Shown one piece after another: positions 48,109 to 57,194 of a stretch of 64,000 nucleotides of DNA. Made by a program: the position numbers and the translations under genes. Source of the stretch: a virus. The stretch's first letter is position 1. Each line of letters opens with the position of its first letter. Location of the stretch: positions 1 through 64,000 of the IMG/VR virus record IMGVR_UViG_3300032116_014939, one strand, 5' to 3'. The notes beneath the pieces were generated by a model. The model worked only from the letters and a program-made list of their open reading frames with translations, was not told where the DNA came from and ran no database searches.

Positions 48109-48531
48109 TTAAAATGCAAGTATTAATAATAATAGTGTTAATCCTCCACCTGTGAAGGTTCCGACTTTCCACCATTTAGTTTTATCGTTATTGGTTTTAA
48201 TCTCATCTTTTAAATCATCAGTCATATTAACATACAAACCAATTTGTTTATCTTTCTCCCCAATGATTATTTGATTGTTTTTATCTTTCTCTTCTAAAAT
48301 CTCAATCTTCTTATCTTTATCCCCTTCTCTCTTTTCTAATAAGGAAATTTTAGAATATAATTGTTGGTTTTCTTCAACACAACCATCTAACTTAATTAAA
48401 TCTTTGGCAATCTTTCTTGCAACTTCAGAACTGATAACAACCTTTGTAGTATCTTTACTTACCGTATTTGTCTGTGAAAAAATGTTGAAGCTCATCATTA
48501 CCGAGATTATCAACAGAAGCAACTTTTTCAT
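48109..48531 (-). CDS. Secreted or membrane coiled-coil protein, 140 aa
   Basis: A signal peptide or N-terminal anchor (MKKLLLLIISVMMSFNIFSQ), a long coiled coil at about 50-105, and a C-terminal transmembrane helix (VGTFTGGGLTLLLLILAF). This end-to-end topology resembles a unimolecular spanin, but it lacks a lipobox. It overlaps the upstream membrane gene by 77 bp. Confidence 0.6.
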   Translation of the reverse strand: MKKLLLLIISVMMSFNIFSQTNTVSKDTTKVVISSEVARKIAKDLIKLDGCVEENQQLYSKISLLEKREGDKDKKIEILEEKDKNNQIIIGEKDKQIGLYVNMTDDLKDEIKTNNDKTKWWKVGTFTGGGLTLLLLILAF

Positions 48532-48799
48532 TTGTTTTCTTTTTAATTACGTTTATGTTGTTATCAACTAATTGAATTTCTTGAGTTATTTCAGATATAT
48601 TAACATCAAGTTCTACCAATTTATTATCCAATTCTTTGTTTAGAATTGAAACTGAATCAATTTTTGTTTGAATACTATCAATTGAGTTTTGATACTTTTC
48701 AACATCAGTTTTAATTTGGTTTGTCGTAATAATATTATAGACAAACAAACCAATAATAATTAAAAATAAAATTCCAATTATATTATTCTTATTGCTCAT
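48455..48799 (-). CDS. Membrane-anchored coiled-coil protein, 114 aa
   Basis: N-terminal helix NIIGILFLIIIGLFVYNIIT then a coiled coil to about residue 90. The type II topology resembles an inner-membrane spanin, and the gene embedded at its 3' end would be the partner. Alternatively a virion membrane-contact protein. Confidence 0.6.
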   Translation of the reverse strand: MSNKNNIIGILFLIIIGLFVYNIITTNQIKTDVEKYQNSIDSIQTKIDSVSILNKELDNKLVELDVNISEITQEIQLVDNNINVIKKKTNEKVASVDNLGNDELQHFFTDKYGK

Positions 48800-49400
48800 T
48801 TGTCTCAGGTTTTGTTTTCTTTCTACTAGCGATTATTTTAGCCCATTTAGACTTAAACTTTTCATAATAGGTTTGTAACTTATTAATTGCTTCAGTAAAG
48901 TTTTCATCAACTTTCACCATATCACCACTAATATATAATCCGTTATTCTCACCAATAGTGAAATAGAATTCAATATCAAAATCAACAATTTTACCACTCC
49001 AATCAACATTATTTTGATAAACGTTTAATTGATTAAAATTAACCAAATCTGAAACTTCGGCAACAAACTCATCCATTGTTTCTTGGAAAGCTTTCTTATC
49101 ATCCGTTGTTAATTCAACATCTTTTCTATCTTTTCCGTGTATAGTTAAAATACCTCCTGAAATTCTGTAACCTTGTTCGATTTCATTTTTCTTTTCTTCA
49201 TCGTCTTGAATTTCATCTTCAACAGCCGCAGGTACATTATACTTTGTTGCAATTGTATCAACTTCAGGTTTTTCAGATTGTTCAAACAAATAAGTTTTCT
49301 TTATCTCTTGGATATGTTCCTTAACAACAGAATTATTGTTGTTAACCAAATCTCTCATTTTTTTAATTTGGTCTTTAATGTCTTGGTTATCTCTCATCAT
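48789..49400 (-). CDS. Hypothetical phage protein, 203 aa
   Basis: N-terminal helix, then a conserved-looking domain GYRISGGILTIHGKDRKDVE with TMDEFVAEVSDLVNF, ending in a basic helix (KWAKIIASRKKTK). Probably virion or assembly related; a match to a named family is not available from the sequence alone. Confidence 0.68.
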   Translation of the reverse strand: MMRDNQDIKDQIKKMRDLVNNNNSVVKEHIQEIKKTYLFEQSEKPEVDTIATKYNVPAAVEDEIQDDEEKKNEIEQGYRISGGILTIHGKDRKDVELTTDDKKAFQETMDEFVAEVSDLVNFNQLNVYQNNVDWSGKIVDFDIEFYFTIGENNGLYISGDMVKVDENFTEAINKLQTYYEKFKSKWAKIIASRKKTKPETNEQ

Positions 49401-49989
49401 TTTCTATTAAGTTTTTAAATTTTTCATAATCAAATGCCGGACTTATATCGGTATATCTACTATTATAATTACTTCTACATACAATACCGTTGAATAATTT
49501 AACACCATCAACTTTTGTATTATGTCCAATAAACTTATTGTCTATTGAAAATTTTACAAGTAATTTTTTTGAGAGCTCTACAAGTGAATTTAATTGTTCT
49601 TCACTATATGGTTCCCAATATAACTTATCCTTCCATTTTTTTTGAAAAATAGATTTACTATAAATATCCCCAATCCAATTAGAATACGATAAACCTAATG
49701 GTGTTTTTTGTAACCATCCAAGATTTTCTAAACAAATTACGATTGAATTTCGATTTACCTCTTGGTCATCAAAATAGTTAGTATAACTATCATCTGAAAT
49801 TAAGTTTAAAATATTCCCTTCTTTTGTTATAAAGTAGTTCGGTATCTTATCATAAGAACCATTCTTACGATATTTTAATGAATTAAGAAAATTTTCAGCG
49901 GGACGAAAACTATGACAAAGAACTATTTGTCTTTTTTTCTTATTTTTTTCAAACTTAGGAAACTTTCCATATTTTTTAATATTAAGCAT
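49387..49989 (-). CDS. N-acetylmuramoyl-L-alanine amidase-like (amidase_2)
   Basis: 200 aa. IVLCHSFR (first zinc His), IPNYFITKEGNILNLI, SIVICLENLGWL, EQLNSLVELSKKLL, FIGHNTKVDG (second His) and DISPAFDYEKF follow the amidase_2/PGRP order. It would cut the amide between MurNAc and L-Ala. A second cell-wall enzyme beside the GH19 endolysin, possibly virion-associated. Confidence 0.8.
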   Translation of the reverse strand: MLNIKKYGKFPKFEKNKKKRQIVLCHSFRPAENFLNSLKYRKNGSYDKIPNYFITKEGNILNLISDDSYTNYFDDQEVNRNSIVICLENLGWLQKTPLGLSYSNWIGDIYSKSIFQKKWKDKLYWEPYSEEQLNSLVELSKKLLVKFSIDNKFIGHNTKVDGVKLFNGIVCRSNYNSRYTDISPAFDYEKFKNLIENDER

Positions 49990-50920
49990 CCCTCTTTGTA
50001 TAGTTTAAAACCTTGTAAACTTCACCCTGTTCGGAAAGTTCATTATTTTTTTTTTCAACCTCTTCAGGTTGTATATCAATTTCTTTATCAAGTAATCCCA
50101 TGTAGACAGTATTATCATACTGACTTTCTTCAGTAATAGGTTTAATTTCTTCGATAGGTTCTTCTACAACATCTTTAGTTATTATTTGATTATTATTAAT
50201 ATTTTCATTAACAATTTCAGTATAAGCATTTAAAACTTCTTCAATTTTACGTAAATCTTCTTCTGATGGTTGGTATGGGTTACTTTTAGGTTTTTGTTCA
50301 ACAGGATAGTTATTTTTTATTATTTCCTCTAACTTATCCAATTCTTCACTAGTAGGTGTCCATTTTTCTTTCTCTTTCTCTTTAATTTGTTCTTCAAATA
50401 TCTTTTGAACATCTTCCTCGGTCAATTCAGTTTTAATATCCTCAACCACTTCTTTATTCTTTTCAGTAAATTTAACCAACATGTGAGCAAATGTAAGAGA
50501 GATGATTGGTAGTAATCCACCAGTTAAAAAAGCTAAAACTGTCTTATGACTATTCAAATCAGTTTTTTCAATTCCCATATTCTCAAACAAACCTCCAACC
50601 ATTGAAATCCAATCTTGGAATGTTTGTGATGTTTCATCAATATATGTAAATGAAAAGAATATGTTCCCCAACATTTGAATAAATGTTACGATGATAAACG
50701 GGAAATAAACAAACCTACCCATGTTAACTGACACCGCTGCCAAGGCCGATAATGCCGCAATTTCAATACCCACCGAAAGGTATATAGCCCAAGTAAAAGG
50801 ATTAGATAAACCATAAAAACTCGTAACGTGTGATATAGACACAAACGCTACGAGTAATATTGGAATAACAAAAGCTAAAGAAATTATGTTTGTTAAATTT
50901 CTACTAAACCAATTTTTCAT
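49982..50920 (-). CDS. Four-helix membrane protein with acidic tail, 312 aa
   Basis: Residues about 10-165 hold four hydrophobic helices (e.g. SLAFVIPILLVAFVSISHV, TVLAFLTGGLLPIISLTFAH). The remainder is a charged, coiled-coil cytoplasmic tail. Its stop overlaps the amidase start by 8 bp. Role unknown; entry, lysis or superinfection control are options. Confidence 0.7.
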   Translation of the reverse strand: MKNWFSRNLTNIISLAFVIPILLVAFVSISHVTSFYGLSNPFTWAIYLSVGIEIAALSALAAVSVNMGRFVYFPFIIVTFIQMLGNIFFSFTYIDETSQTFQDWISMVGGLFENMGIEKTDLNSHKTVLAFLTGGLLPIISLTFAHMLVKFTEKNKEVVEDIKTELTEEDVQKIFEEQIKEKEKEKWTPTSEELDKLEEIIKNNYPVEQKPKSNPYQPSEEDLRKIEEVLNAYTEIVNENINNNQIITKDVVEEPIEEIKPITEESQYDNTVYMGLLDKEIDIQPEEVEKKNNELSEQGEVYKVLNYTKRDA

Positions 50921-51195
50921 TGACCCAACTCATTCTTGTAATGGTTTATGGGCATATGATTCTTATCCGACAATTCTTCAATTTCCAAAGTTTTCCAACT
51001 TGGAGTTTCTTTGATAATGTTAACTAGTTTATCTTGAGATACTACGATAGTACTTAAAGAGTCAACTTTCTTTGTTAACAACTCAACTTGTTTTTCGGTT
51101 GTCTTAACTTGTGTTGATGTTCCACATCCTTTAAAAAAGGATAGTAATACGATTACTAAAATCGCGGGAATAAAGTATTTCTGTAATTTTTCCAT
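50917..51195 (-). CDS. Small membrane/coiled-coil protein, 92 aa
   Basis: N-terminal helix YFIPAILVIVLLSFFKGCGT; the Cys after LSFFKG could be a weak lipobox. A coiled coil follows (VKTTEKQVELLTKKVDSLST). Could be an o-spanin-type or accessory membrane protein. Overlaps the next gene by 4 bp. Confidence 0.6.
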   Translation of the reverse strand: MEKLQKYFIPAILVIVLLSFFKGCGTSTQVKTTEKQVELLTKKVDSLSTIVVSQDKLVNIIKETPSWKTLEIEELSDKNHMPINHYKNELGQ

Positions 51196-51243
51196 AATGT
51201 TTTTATATAATTTAAAATTAAATTTATAACAATAAATAGTTGA

Positions 51244-52044
51244 TTACATATAATCGAACAAGGTAACACTCTCATTACGTAACTTACGAAGAGCTTTTTC
51301 TTTGATTTGTCTAACTCTTTCTTTAGTTAAACTGAAATCTGAACCGATATCTTCAAGTGTTCTTGGGGTACCTGAAATACCATAGTAATCTTCAATAATC
51401 TGTCTTTCTCGTTCATCTAAAATATTCATGATGTTGAATAACCCGTCTTTAAGTTGTTGGTCATTATTGAATACTTCATCAGGCATATCACTATCCTTAT
51501 TCACAATCAAATCAATCAATGTATCACCATCCTCATTAATCTGAGTTTGTAGGTTAATCGTTGATGGTAGGTTAGCAAATCGGTCATCAATTCTTTCACC
51601 TGTCTTATCTGTACGTTTTTTCTCTTTGTATAAGTCTTGGATGACATTTACAGGAATACGAATTGTTCTTGAGTGTTCGTTCAAAGATTGTAGGATAGAT
51701 TGTCTAATCCACCATACCGCATATGATATAAAACGAAGGTTCTTTGTCCAATCAAAACTTTGAATTGCTTTCATAAGTCCGATATTACCTTCAGCAACTA
51801 AGTCACTGAAATCAACACCCTGCCCTTGATATTGTTTAGCGACTGTAATAACAAATCGTAGGTTACCTTCTAACAATTCTTTACATATACCCGCCTTTTC
51901 ACTATCCGATGTTTCAGGACTTTGCATCTTCGCAGATAATTCCCTTTCTCTCTCAGGAGTCATTACCTTAATACGTCTAAGTTCTTTAAGGTAGATTTGT
52001 ACTTCGTCTTGATTAATTGGTATAACTTGGTTTTTTTCCATCAT
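51244..52044 (-). CDS. RpoD-like sigma-70 factor
   Basis: 266 aa, close to the short primary sigma factors of Bacteroidota. Region 1.2: DEVQIYLKELRRIKVMTPER. Region 2: LRFVITVAKQYQGQGVDFSD, LVAEGNIGLMKAIQSFDW, RFISYAVWWIRQSI. Region 3 is present. Region 4: LDERERQIIEDYYG, TLEDIGSDFSLTKERVRQIK. All core-binding and -10/-35 recognition regions are present, so it could act as a full initiation factor rather than a truncated gp55-type one. It is a candidate reader of the TATTTATA boxes. Overlaps the 191-aa-frame gene upstream by 4 bp. Confidence 0.93.
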   Translation of the reverse strand: MMEKNQVIPINQDEVQIYLKELRRIKVMTPERERELSAKMQSPETSDSEKAGICKELLEGNLRFVITVAKQYQGQGVDFSDLVAEGNIGLMKAIQSFDWTKNLRFISYAVWWIRQSILQSLNEHSRTIRIPVNVIQDLYKEKKRTDKTGERIDDRFANLPSTINLQTQINEDGDTLIDLIVNKDSDMPDEVFNNDQQLKDGLFNIMNILDERERQIIEDYYGISGTPRTLEDIGSDFSLTKERVRQIKEKALRKLRNESVTLFDYM

Positions 52045-52589
52045 ATTATTTGTTTTGAGTAAATTTCTAATTGTTTTAATTGGTTTGCCGACAAACTATC
52101 TATACCTTTCTCTTTAATCTTATCCAATAAATCATTAAGCGTCATGACTGGTTCTTCTTGAATAACTTCTTCATAAAAGAGCTTAAAGAAATCATCAAAA
52201 GAACGAGACTTGTGAATATGAATACCTCCGAAAAATTCTGGAATTCCCGTACTATCACTTGTGTATTTATTATATTTTAATTCTTCTTTTTCTGTCAAAA
52301 TGTCAGTGTTTCCAAACAAATGTTTTTCTATCTCTTCGTTCATAGAATATATCATGTCAGGGTCAATAGGAAAAACAAAATACATTGCCGTTAATTTAAC
52401 AATATTTTTTTTCATATAGTCGTCTATATGTTCCCAATCCAACTTCGTGCCAAATGTTATTATGACACCACTATCCCCATGTTGGAATTTTATCTCACCA
52501 TTTGATATCTGTGATACTGTTTCAGTTAAAAGGTTTAAAGCCTGTGGGTTTTCTTTATATTCCCCGAATGCGAATAATATGTAATCCAT
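52041..52589 (-). CDS. Hypothetical protein, 182 aa
   Basis: ATG 52589 (MDYILFAFGEYKENPQAL); an in-frame start at 52616 is possible. The C-terminal segment LNDLLDKIKEKGIDSLSANQ then LKQLEIYSK resembles a short helical motif found at the ends of many Bacteroidota proteins. Co-transcribed with the sigma gene from the promoter at 52603. Confidence 0.72.
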   Translation of the reverse strand: MDYILFAFGEYKENPQALNLLTETVSQISNGEIKFQHGDSGVIITFGTKLDWEHIDDYMKKNIVKLTAMYFVFPIDPDMIYSMNEEIEKHLFGNTDILTEKEELKYNKYTSDSTGIPEFFGGIHIHKSRSFDDFFKLFYEEVIQEEPVMTLNDLLDKIKEKGIDSLSANQLKQLEIYSKQII

Positions 52590-52602
52590 AATCATAGTTC
52601 TA

Positions 52603-52632
52603 CAAAGATAATACAATTTTTTAATTTACCAA
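52603..52632 (-). promoter_or_regulatory. Bacteroidota-type promoter of the sigma operon
   Basis: TTG at 52630-52632, 19 nt, TATCTTTG at 52603-52610 (minus strand). The phage sigma gene is thus under a host-type promoter, as expected for early or middle synthesis. Confidence 0.66.
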
Positions 52633-52634
52633 AC

Positions 52635-54962
52635 TTATTGTGAAACTTTGGAAATGTTGTCAGTTTTTGTAATCTTGATAATGTTATCAGACCAATTCGA
52701 AATCATAGGGTTGTGAGTAATAACAAGTATGTTTTCAAAGTATTCTTTAATCTTAATAAAGAACTCATAAACCATTTCTAAGTTGTCGTTAGAAATCTTA
52801 CCAAATACCTCATCAAATACTGTAATGTTTGGTTTAGGTAAAGAACATACTTTAGCCATCACCGCTCTCAATGCCAGTGACGCAATTGTCTTTTCATATC
52901 CTGAACCTGAAGTCATTAACTTTTCAATTTGAGTATTATTGTCTATCATCCAAAATTCAACCTCATTCTTTTCACTAATACGAATTTCCAATCTGAAGTA
53001 ACAAGAGTCCTGCAATAATCGTTGAAGTTCAGAGTTAATCAAAGGCATCATACTCTTCATAATTCTTTTTGAAATACCGTTCTTACCAAACAACTCTAAA
53101 TAAACTTTATACTTAACTTCTTTTTGTTGTTCTTCGGAAATCTTAATGATTAAGTTGTTGTTAGAATTAATCTTTTCAAGGTTATTAGTTATCTTAAATC
53201 TTGTATTAGAAACCTCTTGTTGGACAAGTTGTTCCTCTCGTTTTAATTCTTCTAATCTTAGATTTGCCTTAATAATTTGACTTTCAATCTGTTCGTTAGA
53301 TTTAATAACATCTTGTAGCTCATCATACCTTTTTAACTTGTCTAACAAACTTTCTTTCTTTAATTCAAAGTTTTCAATAGTCGCTTGGTATTTTTCGTAT
53401 ACAAGTTTGTTTCTTTCATACTCATCAAAGTCCTTTTTAAGTTTAACAAATCCTTGTTCTTTGTCCGATAATTCTTGCATTAACCCCTCAATTTGGGTTT
53501 TTTTCCCGATAAGTCCGTCAAGTTCAGCAATTCTTGATTGGGTAATTGCGGCGTTCATAAGTTCAATACCACAGTGTTCACACTTGATACCACCACTTAC
53601 CGAACTCTTTAACTTTTGAATGGATGATATGTTGGTATCTAACTCAACCTTTTGCTTATAGGTTTTCTGATACTCTTCCTTAACCTTATCATGTTCATTC
53701 TCATAATAAAACTCCGAAGGTTCAACAATCTTAACACCATCTCTTAACTGAACGTTTTGTTTGATTTGATGTTCAAAGTTTTCAACTTCTTTCTTTGTAT
53801 TGTCAGGATTAAGTAATGAAATTTCTCTATCAACAACAACCTTTGATTTCAAAAGATTATCACGATATTCTTGTCCTTTAACAATCCTACCCTTAACATC
53901 TTCAATCTTAACTTCACTTTCTATAATGTTCTTTTCAAACTCTTGGTTTTTAACCAATAGTTCTTCGTTCTCATTCTTCAATGTTTCAGTATTGTAAATG
54001 TTTGAAATCATTGACTTGGAAAACTCTGAATAGATTTCTTTACCAGTCTCTTCTTTTCTTTTAAGAAAATCTAATCCTAAAAATCTTGATAGGACTTGTC
54101 CACGAGCCGTTGGTTTTGCCTCCAACAAGTCCTCAAGGTTAGTACCAGTAGTTAATATCGTCATCAAGAAGTCCTCATAACTTCCAATGGATGTCTTAAT
54201 GAACTTTTCAGTTTCACGTCGTTGTTCACCTGTAAATTTAACCAATGAACCATCGGGAAACTTCTTAAAAAAATCTAATTCTGTTTTAACATTCCATTCA
54301 CCTGACTTAGATTTCTTACGTTCAAGTTCACGAACAATAATATAATCTTCACCATCAATCACAATTTCACCTCGAACAGATACTTTATCTTTGTCAGAAT
54401 ATCTGTTGAATATTTCTTCAGCTTTGTTTGTTTTTGTTGTTGTATTGAAAAACAAGAACATTAACAAATCCACAGACAACACAGTTTTACCTCCAAAGTT
54501 AGGTGGGTCTGATTCAATCACAGTAATCCCACCCAACTTTTCGAAGTTTATATGTTGGTTTTCACCATAAGATAGAAAGTTAGAAAACTCAATCTTCTTG
54601 ATATACCACTTTTTAAATGAAGCAATCTCATCTTGTTCGGCAATCATCTTATTGTTTACCGCCGAGTCAATCTTCAGTATATCTTCGTAAAGGTTTTCTT
54701 GAGATTTAGATTGAAGGATGGACTTAATCAAATCGTGTTGATAGTTCTCGTCCATAATGTTGATAGTTACATCAACATTGTCTTGTACCTCTTCTGTTTT
54801 CTTTAACTTGGTAATAACATTTACGCTTGTAGTTGAATACTTTTTTTGAAAGTATGCTTTCACACTTTTTAACTTTTCTTGTGTAAAATTCTCTGGTGTG
54901 TCTTCCCATACTACTTGTACGTAAGGATTCTCAAGTTTTGAAAAATCTAAATCTTTTATCAT
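52635..54962 (-). CDS. SbcC/Rad50-like ATPase, T4 gp46-type recombination endonuclease subunit
   Basis: 775 aa from ATG 54962; an in-frame ATG at 55016 would add 18 residues. After an N-terminal extension of about 110 residues comes the ATPase N-half: IEFSNFLSYGENQHINFEKL, then the P-loop ESDPPNFGGKT, where the usual first Gly is Pro. A long coiled coil with a zinc-hook CEHCG (about residue 480) follows, then the signature SGSGYEKTIASLALR, Walker B NITVFDEVFG and H-loop VITHNP. It works with the gp47-like nuclease in end resection and DNA repair or replication. Confidence 0.88.
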   Translation of the reverse strand: MIKDLDFSKLENPYVQVVWEDTPENFTQEKLKSVKAYFQKKYSTTSVNVITKLKKTEEVQDNVDVTINIMDENYQHDLIKSILQSKSQENLYEDILKIDSAVNNKMIAEQDEIASFKKWYIKKIEFSNFLSYGENQHINFEKLGGITVIESDPPNFGGKTVLSVDLLMFLFFNTTTKTNKAEEIFNRYSDKDKVSVRGEIVIDGEDYIIVRELERKKSKSGEWNVKTELDFFKKFPDGSLVKFTGEQRRETEKFIKTSIGSYEDFLMTILTTGTNLEDLLEAKPTARGQVLSRFLGLDFLKRKEETGKEIYSEFSKSMISNIYNTETLKNENEELLVKNQEFEKNIIESEVKIEDVKGRIVKGQEYRDNLLKSKVVVDREISLLNPDNTKKEVENFEHQIKQNVQLRDGVKIVEPSEFYYENEHDKVKEEYQKTYKQKVELDTNISSIQKLKSSVSGGIKCEHCGIELMNAAITQSRIAELDGLIGKKTQIEGLMQELSDKEQGFVKLKKDFDEYERNKLVYEKYQATIENFELKKESLLDKLKRYDELQDVIKSNEQIESQIIKANLRLEELKREEQLVQQEVSNTRFKITNNLEKINSNNNLIIKISEEQQKEVKYKVYLELFGKNGISKRIMKSMMPLINSELQRLLQDSCYFRLEIRISEKNEVEFWMIDNNTQIEKLMTSGSGYEKTIASLALRAVMAKVCSLPKPNITVFDEVFGKISNDNLEMVYEFFIKIKEYFENILVITHNPMISNWSDNIIKITKTDNISKVSQ

Positions 54963-54978
54963 TCTAACTTTTGTGAAA

Positions 54979-55161
54979 TTAATTTGCGGGCTGAACAGGT
55001 CCATTTGTTTCTTCACCTTCTGTTTTTTCAGAAGCCGCTTGTCTCATTTTTTCAAACAATTCTGACATTGTTCTTTGATAGCGTCTTTCAGCATGGATGT
55101 TTCTTAATTTCCACGCAGCAACCTTCTGCTTGTGGTTTGGTCTTAATCTTGACTTTGGCAT
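54979..55161 (-). CDS. Small basic protein, 60 aa
   Basis: MPKSRLRPNHKQKVAAWKLR, a basic N-terminal half and an acidic C-terminal tail. Lies between gp46- and gp47-type genes. No function recognised. Confidence 0.68.
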   Translation of the reverse strand: MPKSRLRPNHKQKVAAWKLRNIHAERRYQRTMSELFEKMRQAASEKTEGEETNGPVQPAN

Positions 55162-55181
55162 ATATTTATTTGGTTTTTAAA

Positions 55182-55532
55182 TTAATCTATTTTAGCTGGT
55201 CGGTTTACTTCAAACCATTCGATGAAAGCGTTGATTGCCCATACCGCACCTGACGCGAATAATCCGTCAAAGAACCATGAAATGTATGGACTTGTTCCGA
55301 AAAATTGATATGTAGGTGAGAATAAAACTGCTCCCACGAAAAATCCTACCCAAGTGGAACAACACATCATACAGGATAAAATACCTGAAATAAAATTGAA
55401 TGTGTCTGAAAAAATTAAATCGGAGTTTCCATAAGCTTTGATAAAATCTCTCATTCCTTTAAAGATGGTTCCATAAACCATAATTGTTGAAAACCCGTAG
55501 GCTAAAATCATAAATAATACTAACTGTGTCAT
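55182..55532 (-). CDS. Small membrane protein, 116 aa
   Basis: Three hydrophobic helices, with a CMMCCSTWVGFFVG segment. The layout (loop with cysteines followed by FWVG) recalls DUF1360-like membrane proteins, though the match is loose. Overlaps the next gene by 4 bp. Confidence 0.65.
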   Translation of the reverse strand: MTQLVLFMILAYGFSTIMVYGTIFKGMRDFIKAYGNSDLIFSDTFNFISGILSCMMCCSTWVGFFVGAVLFSPTYQFFGTSPYISWFFDGLFASGAVWAINAFIEWFEVNRPAKID

Positions 55533-55981
55533 ATTCTATTTGTTAAGTTTGAATTCTTCAGGTAGAAAGCATAAGAAGTTTTTGTCATATCTTCAAGCTC
55601 ATTCACCTTTCTTGTTAATTCTTTTATTGTGTTATTTTTATCACTTAATTGTCTGTTTAGTTCAAAAAGGGTTTCCTGTAGTTTACCACATTCTACTTCC
55701 TTTTTATCTTCCAATTTACCTTTAAGAATGTAAATTTCATTTTGTAGTTCTTCAATCTTTGAGTTATCCTCAACAACAACTTCCTTTTCAAATTCTCTGT
55801 CAATTACATCAGGTAAGTTCCCTTGGTTAAGTAATCCATATTTTTCAATATAGTATCCTTTACGGAAACATAATTTAACAAAACCATTAGGGTCGGTTAT
55901 TTCATTAATCTTACAGAACGAGTTAAAATCCTCAACATCCTGTTTAGATAACTCAATAGTTAACGAATTTTTCTGTTCCAT
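55529..55981 (-). CDS. Coiled-coil protein, 150 aa
   Basis: ATG 55981 (MEQKNSLTIELSKQDVEDF). The C-terminal 80 residues are a long coiled coil (NEIYILKGKLEDKKEVECGK). Overlaps the gp47-like gene by 29 bp. Function unknown. Confidence 0.7.
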   Translation of the reverse strand: MEQKNSLTIELSKQDVEDFNSFCKINEITDPNGFVKLCFRKGYYIEKYGLLNQGNLPDVIDREFEKEVVVEDNSKIEELQNEIYILKGKLEDKKEVECGKLQETLFELNRQLSDKNNTIKELTRKVNELEDMTKTSYAFYLKNSNLTNRI

Positions 55982-56732
55982 TTTCAATATCTTCGTATGA
56001 GTTTATTCTAAATGATATGAAAGGTTTTGGGTTGAATAAATCAACTGTCGTGTATTCATCCTTTTCAACATCGTAAATTCCATATCCGTGTTTGGTTACC
56101 GTTTCACCATAGTTCTGTCCAATGGTTGAACCAATCATATAAGCCTTCTTACCACCAGGTATATCAAAGATTTGTCTCTTGTGAATATCACCACATAATA
56201 CCAAGTCACATCCATCAAACTTTGATGTTTCAAACCCATCCTCAAACTTAAATCCTAAGTTGGTTGTAAGTCCCTGAACTGGCCCGTGAAATAATCCAAT
56301 CTTAACTCTATCAGTTTTTTCAATTGTAGGTGGGATGTTATGGTCCATAAGTGAATACACACACCAATCAATGTTATCATCCTGATACACACCTCTGTTC
56401 TTGTAGTAAACCACCATATCATTTTTAAGTGAATCAACCACAGGTGTTAGAGCGTCCAATCGTTCCATATTGTTTTCAAGGAAGTCGTGGTTACCAGGTA
56501 TTAAGATTGTTTTAGCAATCTTTGAACACTCGGTCAATACCCACGCGATGAACTCAACAAGTTCAGGTGTCATTTGGTTCTTACTATGAACCAAGTCACC
56601 AGTGAATACAATTCTATCAGGAGCAATATCTTTCCATTGTTTAAACGCCTCTTCTAAAATTGACTTATACAATTGGTGGTCTTTGAACAACCTAATGTGT
56701 AAATCAGAAAAATGAACTAATTTTTTTATCAT
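55953..56732 (-). CDS. SbcD/Mre11-like nuclease, T4 gp47-type
   Basis: 259 aa. Calcineurin-type metallophosphoesterase motifs in order: HFSDLHIR (I), FTGDLVHSK (II), LIPGNHDFLE (III), LFHGPVQG (IV) and LCGDIHKRQ (V). Nuclease subunit of the complex with the gp46-like ATPase. Shorter than host SbcD. Confidence 0.92.
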   Translation of the reverse strand: MIKKLVHFSDLHIRLFKDHQLYKSILEEAFKQWKDIAPDRIVFTGDLVHSKNQMTPELVEFIAWVLTECSKIAKTILIPGNHDFLENNMERLDALTPVVDSLKNDMVVYYKNRGVYQDDNIDWCVYSLMDHNIPPTIEKTDRVKIGLFHGPVQGLTTNLGFKFEDGFETSKFDGCDLVLCGDIHKRQIFDIPGGKKAYMIGSTIGQNYGETVTKHGYGIYDVEKDEYTTVDLFNPKPFISFRINSYEDIENGTEKFVNY

Positions 56733-56962
56733 AGTTCTAATTTCGGAGATTCAATATGAAATGGGTTTAACTCTTCATTTACATTACCACAAGCTAAACA
56801 AGCGTATGTTGGAAATGGTACAACGGTATCATCAGGTGAGCCAGTTAGTAACTTTGGTACACGTTTTAGGTAAGTGACTTCTTTAAACTCGTTATGACCA
56901 CATTTGTCACAAACGATGAAATCCATTTCTCGTAAATTAATTCTTGGTTTTTCTAGTTCCAT
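56729..56962 (-). CDS. Small zinc-ribbon protein, 77 aa
   Basis: Two CxxC pairs, VCDKCGHNEF and YACLACGNVN, about 35 residues apart form a zinc ribbon. Could act as a nucleic-acid-binding or transcription-related factor. Overlaps gp47-like by 4 bp. Confidence 0.72.
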   Translation of the reverse strand: MELEKPRINLREMDFIVCDKCGHNEFKEVTYLKRVPKLLTGSPDDTVVPFPTYACLACGNVNEELNPFHIESPKLEL

Positions 56963-56963
56963 A

Positions 56964-57161
56964 TTATTCTTCTATAAACATTATTGTATTATTAATCGGT
57001 ACTCTAAGTACTGGTTTAGATTTCTCATCAATTTTAATCATTACTTCGTAGTAACCTTCCCTTACTTGTACGGTTGACACATTAAGATAGTTATTACTCG
57101 TTTGATTTCCAAAATCAACAAACGCTGTTTTGTCTGTTGTGTTAAATGTTAGTTTTATCAT
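56964..57161 (-). CDS. Hypothetical protein, 65 aa
   Basis: Beta-rich small protein, MIKLTFNTTDKTAFVDFGNQ. Spaced 1 bp from the zinc-ribbon gene. No function recognised. Confidence 0.68.
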   Translation of the reverse strand: MIKLTFNTTDKTAFVDFGNQTSNNYLNVSTVQVREGYYEVMIKIDEKSKPVLRVPINNTIMFIEE

Positions 57162-57194
57162 AGTTGTTAAATATATAACTTTTTAGTGGGATTG

